Source: Trinickia soli (GTDB lineage: Bacteria > Pseudomonadota > Gammaproteobacteria > Burkholderiales > Burkholderiaceae). Taken from it: 59,909 nucleotides of DNA. Below, piece by piece: positions 30,039 to 38,712 of the stretch; the first letter of the stretch is position 1; each line of letters starts with the position of its first letter. Below the pieces are notes generated by a model. It was not told the origin of the DNA and made no database searches. It saw only the letters and a program-made list of their open reading frames with translations. Location of the stretch: positions 1-59,909 of the forward strand of contig NZ_PNYB01000032.1 of the NCBI RefSeq assembly GCF_002879855.1, given 5' to 3'. A program made the position numbers and the translations under genes.

Positions 30039-32177
30039 ATGGCTTCGAATACATCCGATTCGTCCCCCGCAACCGATCAGCGCATTCCTCACGAGAACCC
30101 GCTGCTCGACTTTTCCGGCTTGCCGCGCTTCGGCGAAATCCGCCCCGAGCACATCACGCCCGCGCTCGACACGCTGCTGGCCCAGGCTCAAGCGGCGATC
30201 GATCGCGCCACCGATCCCGCTACGCCCGCCATCTGGGCCGATGTCGTCGATGCCACGGAGGCCGCAACCGAGCCGCTTTCGCGCGCCTGGGGCGTCGTCG
30301 GTCATTTGAACGCCGTGGCCGATACGCCCGAGCTGCGTGCCGCTTATGGGGAGAATCTGCCTCGCGTCACCGAATTCTGGTCCAGCGTCGGCCAGAACCT
30401 GGCCCTGTTCGAGAAGTACAAGGCTATCGTCGCCAGCGACGCCTATGCCGCGCTCTCGGCCGAACGCAAAAAGATCCTGCAAAACTCGTTGCGGGACTTC
30501 CGTCTGTCGGGCGCCGAGCTGCCCGAAGACAAAAAGCCGCGATTCTCCGAATTGCAGGAGCGTCAGGCGGCGCTCGCGAAGGCGTTCTCCGATCACGTTC
30601 TCGACGCGACCAACGCTTACGCCTATATCGCGAAAACCGAAGCCGAGCTGGCCGGATTGCCGGCCGATGTAATCCAGGCTGCTCGCGAAGCGGCGCAGGA
30701 AGCCGGCCTCGAAGGCTGGAAGTTCACGCTGCACTTCCCGTCGTACTTTCCCGTCATGCAGTACGCGGCCCATCGCCCGATGCGCGAGGCGATGTACCGC
30801 GCTTACGTCACGCGCGCATCCGAGCTCGGCCCAACCTACGGCGGCGGTAAGGCCGAGTGGGACAACACCGACAACGTCGCTGAGATCTTGAAGCTGCGCA
30901 AAGAAGAAGCGCAGATGCTCGGCTATGGCAACTTCGCAGAGGTCTCGCTCGTGCCGAAGATGGCCGATACGCCAAGCCAGGTCGCCACGTTCCTCGAAGA
31001 CCTCGCACAGCGCGCCCGCCCCTATGGCGAGAAGGACTGGCAGGAACTGCGCGAATTCGCTGCCAACGAGCTGGGTCTGGCCCAACTCGAGCCTTGGGAC
31101 GTCGCGTTCGCGGGCGAGCGCCTGCGCGAAAAGCGCTATGCGTTCTCGGAAAACGAGGTCAAGCAATACTTCCCCGAGCAGGCCGTTATCCAGGGGCTGT
31201 TCAAGGTCACGCAAACGCTGTTCGGTGTAACGATCCGCCAGGATCAAGCGCCCGTTTGGCACCCGGACGTGCGCTTTTTCCGCGTGGAAGATGCCGACGG
31301 CACGCTGCGCGCGCAGTTCTATCTCGACTTGTACGCGCGCGAAGGCAAGCGCGGCGGCGCCTGGATGGACGACGCGCGTTCGCGCCACCAGCGCAGCGAC
31401 GGCACGCTGCAAACGCCGGTCACTTACCTGACCTGCAACTTTTCGGCGCCTGTCGGCGGCAAGCCGGCATGCTTCACGCACGACGAAGTCATCACGCTGT
31501 TCCACGAGTTCGGACACGGGCTTCATCACATGCTGACGCGCGTGGGCGAATTAGGCGTCTCGGGCATCAACGGCGTCGAGTGGGACGCCGTCGAATTGCC
31601 TTCGCAATTCCTCGAGAACTTCTGCTGGGAGTGGGACGTCCTGGCCGATATGTCGTCGCACGTCGATACGGGCGCCAAGCTGCCGCGCGCGCTGTTCGAC
31701 AAAATGATCGCTGCGAAGAACTTCCAAAGCGGGCTGGCGACGCTGCGTCAGATCGTGTTCTCGATGTACGACATCGAGCTGCATACGAGCTTCGATCCCG
31801 CCGGCGCGAAAAGCGCAATCGATCTCGCACGTGAAATCAACGCGCGCTACCACGTCATCGAGCAAGCGAGCTTCTCGCGTTGGCCCAATACGTTCAGCCA
31901 TATCTTCGCCGGCGGCTACGCGGCCGGGTACTACAGCTACAAATGGGCCGAAGTTCTGTCGGCCGATGTGTATGCCGCGTTCGAAGAAGCGGCGAAAGCC
32001 GCGCAGGGCAGCGTACTCGATGTCGAGACGGGCACACGGTATCGCCGGGAAATCCTCGAGGTCGGCGGCAGCCGTCCCGCGATGGATTCGTTCCAGGCGT
32101 TCCGCGGCCGGGCGCCGACGATCGACGCGCTGCTGCGCCATCACGGAATGGCGCAAGCGCCGCTGCAGACGAGCTGA
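30039..32177 (+). CDS. prlC: oligopeptidase A-like M3 metallopeptidase
   Basis: Cytoplasmic zinc peptidase that degrades oligopeptides such as cleaved signal peptides. 712 residues; the zinc motif HEFGH is at about 489-493, with the third ligand Glu in NGVEWDAVELPSQF downstream. Length is as in E. coli OpdA (680) with a short N-terminal extension. AGGA precedes the ATG. It converges on the deaminase-like gene with 53 bases between. Confidence 0.94.
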   Translation: MASNTSDSSPATDQRIPHENPLLDFSGLPRFGEIRPEHITPALDTLLAQAQAAIDRATDPATPAIWADVVDATEAATEPLSRAWGVVGHLNAVADTPELRAAYGENLPRVTEFWSSVGQNLALFEKYKAIVASDAYAALSAERKKILQNSLRDFRLSGAELPEDKKPRFSELQERQAALAKAFSDHVLDATNAYAYIAKTEAELAGLPADVIQAAREAAQEAGLEGWKFTLHFPSYFPVMQYAAHRPMREAMYRAYVTRASELGPTYGGGKAEWDNTDNVAEILKLRKEEAQMLGYGNFAEVSLVPKMADTPSQVATFLEDLAQRARPYGEKDWQELREFAANELGLAQLEPWDVAFAGERLREKRYAFSENEVKQYFPEQAVIQGLFKVTQTLFGVTIRQDQAPVWHPDVRFFRVEDADGTLRAQFYLDLYAREGKRGGAWMDDARSRHQRSDGTLQTPVTYLTCNFSAPVGGKPACFTHDEVITLFHEFGHGLHHMLTRVGELGVSGINGVEWDAVELPSQFLENFCWEWDVLADMSSHVDTGAKLPRALFDKMIAAKNFQSGLATLRQIVFSMYDIELHTSFDPAGAKSAIDLAREINARYHVIEQASFSRWPNTFSHIFAGGYAAGYYSYKWAEVLSADVYAAFEEAAKAAQGSVLDVETGTRYRREILEVGGSRPAMDSFQAFRGRAPTIDALLRHHGMAQAPLQTS

Positions 32178-32230
32178 CGCCCCCACTCGCACTGCCGGGG
32201 ATCGAACGGGGCGCCCTGCGCGTGTCGGCT

Positions 32231-33517
32231 TTAGCGGCTTAGCTTGAAGTCGATCTCGCCAGGGCGCCCCTCCAACGAAAGCGTCGCACGTGCCGACGGC
32301 GTGCGCGCGACGATCGCTCCGCGCCGGACGACGGCAAGGCGCGTCGCCCGCAGCCGGATCGCTTCGATCGGGTCGCGCGCATCGAGCAAGACGCAATCGG
32401 CGCGACATCCGGGCGCGATACCGTAGCCATCGAGATTCAGGATTTGCGCCGGGCGTACCGTGACTGCGTCGAAAGCGGCGCGCATCGCATCGACGCCGGT
32501 CATCTGCGCGACGTGCAGGCCCATGTGCGCGACTTCGAGCATATCGGCCGAACCGAGGCTGTACCAAGGGTCCATCACGCAATCGTGGCCGAACGCGACA
32601 TTGATGCCGGCGGCCAACATCTCGGGCACGCGCGTCATGCCGCGCCGCTTGGGGTAGGTATCCGCACGCCCTTGCAACGTGATGTTGATGAGCGGGTTGG
32701 CGATGGCAGCCACGCCCGACTCACGCATCAACGGCAGCAGCTTGCTGACGTAATAGTTGTCCATCGAATGCATCGACGTCAGGTGCGAGCCCGCGACGCG
32801 GCCTTGCATCCCGAGCCGATGCGCCTGCGCGCAAAGCGTTTCGATGTGGCGCGAGAGCGGATCGTCCGATTCGTCGCAATGCATATCGACGGCCAGGCCC
32901 TTCTCGGCCGCGAATTCGCAGAGAAGCCGAATCGATTCCGCCCCATCCGCCATCGTCCGCTCGAAATGCGGAATACCGCCGACGACATCGACGCCCATCC
33001 CCACCGCCCGCTTCAGATTGTCGAAAGCGCCCGGTGAGCGAAGCAACCCGTCCTGCGGAAACGCTACAAGTTGCAGGTCCAGGTAAGGCGCGACCCGGCG
33101 CTTGACCTCGAGCAGCGCTTCCACGGCCAGCAAGCGGGGGTCGCAGACATCGACGTGAGAGCGGATTGCCAGCAGACCGCGCGCAACGGCCCAATCGCAA
33201 TACTGGAGCGCACGCTCGATCAACGCCTCTTGCGTCAGTTGCGGCTTCAACTCGCCCCATAGTGCGATCCCTTCGAGCAACGTCCCCGACGCGTTCACGC
33301 GCGGCAAACCGTATGAAAGCGTGGCGTCCAGATGGAAGTGCGCGTCGACGAAAGCCGGTATGACGAGCAGGCCCGCTGCGTCGATCTCCTGCGCGGCCTT
33401 CGCCGCAAGGTTCGGCTCGACGCCGATCATGCGCCCGTCTTTCATCGCGATATCGACGAGTGCATCGCGACCAGCAACGTGGTGGGCCAATGCAGCGCGA
33501 CGGATGATGAGATCCAT
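32231..33517 (-). CDS. cytosine deaminase-like amidohydrolase
   Basis: 428 residues, the size of E. coli CodA (427). Metal site: H60 and H62 (DAHFHLD), His in DMHCDESDD near 213, HLTSMHSMDN near 245, and Asp in GHDCVMDPWYSLG near 311, all as in CodA. Likely deaminates cytosine or a related pyrimidine or triazine. The ATG at 33517 is chosen because GAGGA precedes it and it fits the family; the open frame extends 35 residues upstream. It lies 126 bases after dinB; no cytosine permease (codB) is nearby, so the substrate is less certain. Confidence 0.85.
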   Translation of the reverse strand: MDLIIRRAALAHHVAGRDALVDIAMKDGRMIGVEPNLAAKAAQEIDAAGLLVIPAFVDAHFHLDATLSYGLPRVNASGTLLEGIALWGELKPQLTQEALIERALQYCDWAVARGLLAIRSHVDVCDPRLLAVEALLEVKRRVAPYLDLQLVAFPQDGLLRSPGAFDNLKRAVGMGVDVVGGIPHFERTMADGAESIRLLCEFAAEKGLAVDMHCDESDDPLSRHIETLCAQAHRLGMQGRVAGSHLTSMHSMDNYYVSKLLPLMRESGVAAIANPLINITLQGRADTYPKRRGMTRVPEMLAAGINVAFGHDCVMDPWYSLGSADMLEVAHMGLHVAQMTGVDAMRAAFDAVTVRPAQILNLDGYGIAPGCRADCVLLDARDPIEAIRLRATRLAVVRRGAIVARTPSARATLSLEGRPGEIDFKLSR

Positions 33518-33643
33518 GGATGGTTCCTCGGGCGTTGGGCCGGCGTGCGCTGCCGGGGCAGCGAAGCTCCTGCTTTTGCGTGACTGCGCCGCGCAAGCGG
33601 CAACGAGCGGCAAGGCGTGCATAGCGTGCGTCTGGCAATGATT

Positions 33644-34798
33644 CTAGCCAGCCGCGTCGCTTTCCTCATCATCTTTGTCGTCGAACAACGGAAACTGGCC
33701 CTTGGCGATGCCGTCGTCCTCTTCCAGTCGCACGCCAACCCCGAGCAGACGCACCGGCCGATTGCGCCGTGCGAAGCCCTTTTCGAGCAAAGCAATGAAT
33801 GTCGGCACGTTGGTCTCGCCGGCCACGCATTCGACCGTCGTCCGCTGAAAATCCGCGAAGCGAATCTTCACGTAGAGCTTGCGGATGGCGGCCGCCGCAC
33901 CCACGCGTTCGATGCGCGCGTCGAGTTGCCCGGCCAACTGCCGGATTTCGGCCGCGCAGGCATCGAGCGTCTGCAAGTCGGTCACGTAAGTGGTTTCGAC
34001 GCTGATCGACTTGCGTTCCTGATCGGGCTCGACCGCGCGATGATCGATGCCGCGAGCGAGGTCGTAAAGCCGGCGACCGAATGCGCCGAAGCGTTGATGC
34101 AGATCGACGAGCGTCCATTCGCGCAGATCACGGCAGGTTTCGATGCCGAGCTTTTCGAGCTTGGCGGCCGTGACCTTGCCGACGCCGAAGATCTTGCGCA
34201 CCGGCAACGCCGCGACAAAGGCGTCGACTTCGTGCGGGCGCACGACAAAGAGGCCATCGGGCTTGTTCCAATCGGAGGCGATCTTCGCGACGAATTTGTT
34301 CGGCGCGACGCCTGCCGATACCGTGACGCCGACTGTCTCGCGCACGCGCTCGCGGATCTCGGCGCCCATCAGCGTCGCACTGCCCTTGCAGTGCGTGGCC
34401 TGCGTCACGTCCAGATACGCCTCATCAAGCGACAGCGGTTCGACGATCGGCGTGTAATCGCGATAGATCGCCATGATCTGGCGCGATGCGATGCGGTACT
34501 TCTCCATCGCTGGCGGCAGGATCAGGAGATCGGGGCACTTGCGCATGGCGAGTGCCGAAGACATGGCCGAATGCACGCCATAGCGACGCGCCTCATAGTT
34601 ACACGTGGCGATTACGCCGCGATGCTCGGGCCGACCGCCGATCGCAAGCGGCCTGCCGCGCAAGCTCGGATCGTCGCGCATTTCGACCGAGGCATAGAAG
34701 CAATCGCAATCGCAGTGGATGATTTTGCGCGCGAGCGCAGCCGCCGCGCCCGATGGCGCAGGAACGGGGGCCGGTGGGGTCGGTTCGCGCGTATGCAA
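33644..34798 (-). CDS. dinB: DNA polymerase IV
   Basis: Y-family translesion polymerase induced in the SOS response. 384 residues: catalytic Asp in IIHCDCDCFYASVE (about 27-39) and SLDEAYLD near 125, little-finger domain after about 250, and a C-terminal beta-clamp motif QFPLF at about 371-375. An N-terminal Pro/Ala extension of about 24 residues precedes the core. A consensus LexA box lies 10 bases before the start. No Shine-Dalgarno is seen and the -10 is only 10 bases away, so the message is nearly leaderless. Confidence 0.95.
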   Translation of the reverse strand: MHTREPTPPAPVPAPSGAAAALARKIIHCDCDCFYASVEMRDDPSLRGRPLAIGGRPEHRGVIATCNYEARRYGVHSAMSSALAMRKCPDLLILPPAMEKYRIASRQIMAIYRDYTPIVEPLSLDEAYLDVTQATHCKGSATLMGAEIRERVRETVGVTVSAGVAPNKFVAKIASDWNKPDGLFVVRPHEVDAFVAALPVRKIFGVGKVTAAKLEKLGIETCRDLREWTLVDLHQRFGAFGRRLYDLARGIDHRAVEPDQERKSISVETTYVTDLQTLDACAAEIRQLAGQLDARIERVGAAAAIRKLYVKIRFADFQRTTVECVAGETNVPTFIALLEKGFARRNRPVRLLGVGVRLEEDDGIAKGQFPLFDDKDDEESDAAG

Positions 34799-34807
34799 AG
34801 TGAGCGT

Positions 34808-34827
34808 TACTGTACAAAAACACAGTA
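34808..34827 (-). promoter_or_regulatory. LexA (SOS) box of dinB
   Basis: TACTGTACAAAAACACAGTA has the consensus CTGT-N8-ACAG with the flanking TA on each side. It covers the -10 of the dinB promoter, the usual site for repression. Confidence 0.93.
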
Positions 34828-34837
34828 ATCATATCAA
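34809..34837 (-). promoter_or_regulatory. dinB promoter
   Basis: On the minus strand TTGATA (34837-34832), 17 bases, TACAGT (34814-34809). The -35 overlaps the stop codon of the small gene upstream. Confidence 0.8.
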
Positions 34838-35073
34838 GCGGCGCGGGTGACGAGCGGCTCAGGCGAAGTCGGCGCAAATCCGTGACCAAGTGCTCGCCCT
34901 CGTAAGCCTTCAAAGCGCGGTCGAGCATTTCGAAGCTCCGCACGGTGTTCGGTACCGTAGCTGGCGGCGTCGTAGATGCGTCGCGACCGATAAATGCCGA
35001 AACCCCTGACCGCGAACGGCGCCAATCGTGCGATGGGCGAAAGTGTGAACGAGCGCGGGACTCGTACATTCAT
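34834..35073 (-). CDS. small basic protein, unknown function
   Basis: 79 residues, starting MNVRVPRSFTLSPIARLAPF, rich in Arg and Ala with no membrane segment. TAGGAG lies six bases before the ATG, a strong ribosome site that argues for a real gene. I recognise no domain. Its stop codon overlaps the dinB -35, so it could be co-transcribed into dinB. Confidence 0.55.
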   Translation of the reverse strand: MNVRVPRSFTLSPIARLAPFAVRGFGIYRSRRIYDAASYGTEHRAELRNARPRFEGLRGRALGHGFAPTSPEPLVTRAA

Positions 35074-35397
35074 TCAGTTCTCCTAAGTAATCCGGGAGAA
35101 CACGCGACAACGTTTGTACGCAACATCGAATGGGGACGGACGCGCCCAGAGGAATAACCGTTCCGCACGCAAGCGAGCAAGGGTTCGAGGCCGACATCCG
35201 CTCGCCCAGACTGCTGCATGCAATATCGGCGCGCGCCGCGAATGCCTGAGGGTGGATGCGATCGTTGCGGGCGTCAGCACGCACGGAAAAGGGGGGTGCG
35301 AAGATGAAAATGCAGCCGCGTTGATTGAAGCCACCGTGCCGGTGGCCATGTCGCTCATGCCAGAGAGGCAGAAAGACAAGGCGGAAAGACTACAAAA
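35074..35397. other. gap between small gene and tRNA terminator
   Basis: 324 bases in which I see no supportable gene or site. Open frames here run into the tRNA region and encode typical tRNA-derived spurious peptides. Confidence 0.6.
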
Positions 35398-35399
35398 GC

Positions 35400-35427
35400 A
35401 AAAACCCGCCAAAATCAGCGGGTTTTT
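35400..35427 (-). terminator. terminator of tRNA-fMet
   Basis: AAAAACCCGC (35400-35409) and GCGGGTTTTT (35418-35427) are perfect 10-bp complements; on the minus strand the T-run ends the tRNA transcript just after its CCA end. Confidence 0.92.
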
Positions 35428-35432
35428 GTGTT

Positions 35433-35509
<77 letters not shown>

Positions 35510-35521
35510 TCAGAGAAATAA

Positions 35522-35550
35522 ATTATACGAGACTTCGTGCGCTGCGTCAA
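35522..35550 (-). promoter_or_regulatory. promoter of tRNA-fMet
   Basis: On the minus strand TTGACG (35550-35545), 17 bases, TATAAT (35527-35522). Near-consensus, ending 12 bases before the tRNA 5' end. Confidence 0.88.
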
Positions 35551-35757
35551 ACAATACTGTCGACGACGCCACCATCTACACGCAGCGCCGCACCTGTCGT
35601 GGCCGAGGCTTGCGGCGAGCAGACATAGACGACAAGGTTCGCACCTCTTCCACCGTGCCCGGGCGCTGCAAGATCGAACTCGCGCGATGCTGGCGTACGG
35701 ACTCGACGCCGACTTCGTCGGTCATGGTCGTCCCGGGTCCAAACGGAAACGTTTTTC
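35547..35757 (-). pseudogene. truncated, frameshifted SDR oxidoreductase remnant
   Basis: Only the C-terminal part of a short-chain dehydrogenase remains. One frame reads PGTTMTDEV...SSILQRPGTVEEV; the next reads NLVVYVCSPQASATTGAALR followed by VDGGVVDSIV and a stop. The junction (about 35640-35646) is explained by loss of one G in what would be GAGGTGGCGAACC (E-V-A-N-L). The Rossmann nucleotide-binding half and the catalytic YxxxK are absent, and similarity fades above about 35757. Its end overlaps the tRNA promoter. Confidence 0.8.
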
Positions 35758-35942
35758 CCTCTTTTGTCCCAGAACGGATTGCGCATCCCAATTTCTCTTG
35801 AAGCCTGGATTTCGGCGGCGAGGTGTGGCTGAACGCGACTCGGTCGGCTTTTTCTATTTACCGAGCCAAAGCGCGAGGACTTAGCGGCGTCGCGCCCTGC
35901 CGCGAGACAACGGCAAGGCGTCTTTCGAGTACGTTCTAACCA

Positions 35943-37064
35943 TTAGGAGTGCGTAGCAACGATCTTGCGGATCGCGTTGTTCAGCGTATCGGCCACGAAC
36001 ACGTTACCGGCTGCGTCAACGGTGAGCCCGTCGGGGCTATCGAACGATGCCGCCGTACCCTGACCGTTCGTCAAAGCTGCCGCGCCCGAGCCTGCGAGCG
36101 TGGTCACGTTCCCCGCCGAGTCGACCTTGCGAATCACGTTATTGCCCGTATCCGCGACATAGACGTTCCCGCTCGCGTCCACAGCAACGCCGTTCGGCTT
36201 GTTGAACGTAGCAGCCGTGCCCTGGCCGTTAGCCGAGCCTTGTGCCCCCGAGCCGGCGAGCGTCGTGACGTTTCCGCTCGGATCGATCTTGCGGACCAGG
36301 TTGTTTCCCGCGTCGGCCACATACAAATTGCCGCTCGCATCGAGGACGAGGCCATGCGGCGCATTGAACGACGCGGCCGTGCCCAGTCCGTTAGCCGAGC
36401 CTTGGGCGCCGGAGCCCGCGAACGTCGTGACGTTGCCGCTCGGATCGATCTTACGGATGAGGTTGTTTCCATCGTCCGCCACGAAAAGGTTTCCGCCCGG
36501 ATCGACGACGATACCTGCCGGGAAATCGAACGAGGCGGCTGTGCCACGACCATTGGCCGAGCCCGGGGTGCTCGAGCCCGCGAGCGTCGTCACATTGCCG
36601 CTCGTATCGATCTTGCGGATCGTGTTGTTGCCCGAATCCGCGACATACAGGTTTCCGCTCGAATCGAGCGCGAAGCCGTTCGGGAAAGTGAATTTTGCGG
36701 CTACCCCATTGCCGTCGACGTTGCCGCCTGTACCCGCTCCGGCCACCGTCGTGACGTTCCCGCTCGTATCGATCTTGCGGATGAGATGGTTACCCGTATC
36801 GGCCACGTAGAGATTGCCCGCCGCATCGACGGCCACGTCGCACGGATCGTTGAACGTTGCCGTCGCTACCGGGCCATTCGTCGCGCCCCATGCGGTCGAT
36901 CCCGCCACGGTCGATACCTGCTCGACGGTCGCGTTTGTCGTGGACGTACTTCCGGAAGAAACGCCGACCGCGCTATTGCCGCCGCCGCAAGCGGCCAAGG
37001 CGAACGTGAGAATAGCTGCCGCGGCGAATTCGCCGGCCCGACGAAACAAGGGGTGACTACGCAT
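35943..37064 (-). CDS. NHL-repeat beta-propeller lipoprotein
   Basis: 373 residues. A signal sequence ends at the lipobox LAAC (LTFALAACGGG), so it is probably lipid-anchored. Six NHL repeats of about 54 residues follow, each like VDASGNxYVADTGNNxIRKID and SGNVTTLAG; they should close one six-bladed propeller. The DNA repeats too, in units of about 162 bases. AGGAG precedes the ATG at 37064. Function unknown; such proteins bind ligands or proteins outside the cytoplasm. It sits alone in an accessory-looking patch. Confidence 0.88.
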   Translation of the reverse strand: MRSHPLFRRAGEFAAAAILTFALAACGGGNSAVGVSSGSTSTTNATVEQVSTVAGSTAWGATNGPVATATFNDPCDVAVDAAGNLYVADTGNHLIRKIDTSGNVTTVAGAGTGGNVDGNGVAAKFTFPNGFALDSSGNLYVADSGNNTIRKIDTSGNVTTLAGSSTPGSANGRGTAASFDFPAGIVVDPGGNLFVADDGNNLIRKIDPSGNVTTFAGSGAQGSANGLGTAASFNAPHGLVLDASGNLYVADAGNNLVRKIDPSGNVTTLAGSGAQGSANGQGTAATFNKPNGVAVDASGNVYVADTGNNVIRKVDSAGNVTTLAGSGAAALTNGQGTAASFDSPDGLTVDAAGNVFVADTLNNAIRKIVATHS

Positions 37065-37914
37065 CAGGTAAAGCTCCTCTTTGCTTTTAATAGACGGGGC
37101 CGCCATGCCGCCCCTAACGAATTCCGATAAAACAACCATGCGCATTCGGACGCCGCGCGAACAAAACGGCGAACGCTCGGATTGCGATTGCGGAATGCTT
37201 TTCTCGGAGTCGCTTGATTCGACCGGAAAACACCAGTCGAACCAAAAACGTTACGCGGCTACGCGCGCCCACGGCGAGCCGACGCGCCGCGATCGTAGGC
37301 CCATAGGCACGCCGTGCCCGCAGCCTTTGCGCGATGAACCAGGGAAACGATTGACGACCGAAACGCCGCATTGCGCGACGAGTCGAACGATAGGATTGCT
37401 GCTTTGCATCTGTCTAAGCCCCGGAATAGCAAGTGGTTATTAAAGGTCTCGTGGACACTTTGTAAGAGTTCTTGGACTCATTCGGCGCCGAATATAGCAT
37501 CGTCCGATACGTTCAGTCTGCACCATTGACGAAATCGACACGACCTGGCTACAAAAGGATTGACAAACCTCCTACTGGTCGTCTTCGCACATGCGCAATC
37601 GGGCAGCGATAAAAAATGGTTCCTCATGTACTACCGGTAAGCATGTCGACAGCCCGAGGCGCATGTCATACGCAATGCCCGTCAGGCACCACGGCGCCGC
37701 CTCGCAAGCCGACATAGGCGCTGCGGCCACTGCATAGCAAAACCGTCGATTCGGGACGGCGTCGGCCGTCCTCGTTTACCATCACGTCTGGCTTCCGCCC
37801 GCCGCAGATCGCACCCGTGCGCATCGGTAGTCCAGCGAACCTTTCGCTTTCGCCCGGAGCGAAAAGAGCCAACGATATGACGCCTGCCCCGTGCAGCAAA
37901 GACGTGAGAACACA
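37065..37914. other. 850-base gap without a supported gene
   Basis: Between the NHL lipoprotein and xth. The part around 37440-37640 looks richer in A and T than its surroundings. Several open frames exist but none has a ribosome site plus recognisable protein character. I see no repeat, RNA or strong promoter. Confidence 0.6.
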
Positions 37915-38691
37915 ATGAAAATCGCCACCTGGAATGTCAATTCTCTGAAGGTTCGCCAGCAACACGTCATCGATTGGCTCGAGTTGAGCCATGTCGATGT
38001 GCTCTGTCTGCAGGAATTGAAAATGCCCGACGAGAAATTTCCGCGCGCCGAGCTGGCTGAAAAAGGCTACCGAAGCTGGTTCGCCGGACAGAAGACCTAC
38101 AACGGCGTGGCGATCATCGTGCGCGATGGCATCGAAGTGGACGAAACGCAAATCGTGCGCAACATCCCCGGCTTCGCCGACGAACAGCAGCGCTTGATCG
38201 CCCTGACTGTCGGCGGCGCCCGCATCGTATCGGCGTACTTTCCGAACGGACAAGCGCCCGGCACCGAAAAGTTCGCGTACAAGCTGCGCTGGCTCGATGC
38301 CCTTGCGCAATGGCTCAAAGACGAACTCCACGTTCATCCGAAGCTCGCGCTGCTCGGCGACTACAACATCGCGCCCGAAGATCGCGACGTTCACGATCCC
38401 AAAGCGTGGGAAGGTCAGAACCTCGTCTCGCCCGAAGAGCGCGCAGCGTTTTTCAAGCTCGTCGAACTGGGCCTCGTCGACGCCTTCCGTCAATTCGAGC
38501 AGCCCGAAAAAACCTTCACCTGGTGGGACTATCGAATGCTCGCCTTCCGTCGCAACGCCGGGCTACGTATCGACCACATCTTGCTCTCGCCCGAGCTCGC
38601 CCAAGCATGCACGCTTTGCGAAGTCGATAAAACCCCGCGCAAATGGGAGCAGCCGTCAGATCACGCTCCCGTCATCGCGCAGCTGGGCTGA
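37915..38691 (+). CDS. xth: exodeoxyribonuclease III
   Basis: AP endonuclease and 3'-5' exonuclease of base excision repair. 258 residues: KIATWNVNS at the start, E34 in CLQELKMPD, LLGDYNIAPEDRDVHDP near 145, and the catalytic SDHAPV close to the C-terminus. The ATG at 37915 is preceded by GTGAGAA. Converges with ntrC, 21 bases between stops. Confidence 0.96.
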   Translation: MKIATWNVNSLKVRQQHVIDWLELSHVDVLCLQELKMPDEKFPRAELAEKGYRSWFAGQKTYNGVAIIVRDGIEVDETQIVRNIPGFADEQQRLIALTVGGARIVSAYFPNGQAPGTEKFAYKLRWLDALAQWLKDELHVHPKLALLGDYNIAPEDRDVHDPKAWEGQNLVSPEERAAFFKLVELGLVDAFRQFEQPEKTFTWWDYRMLAFRRNAGLRIDHILLSPELAQACTLCEVDKTPRKWEQPSDHAPVIAQLG

Positions 38692-38712
38692 CAACGCTCT
38701 ACCCCTCGCGCG

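Noticed and set aside
37081-37443. Possible 120-residue protein on the + strand in the gap before xth
   Set aside because: No ribosome site, no hydrophobic or domain pattern, and unusual composition; it looks like chance.
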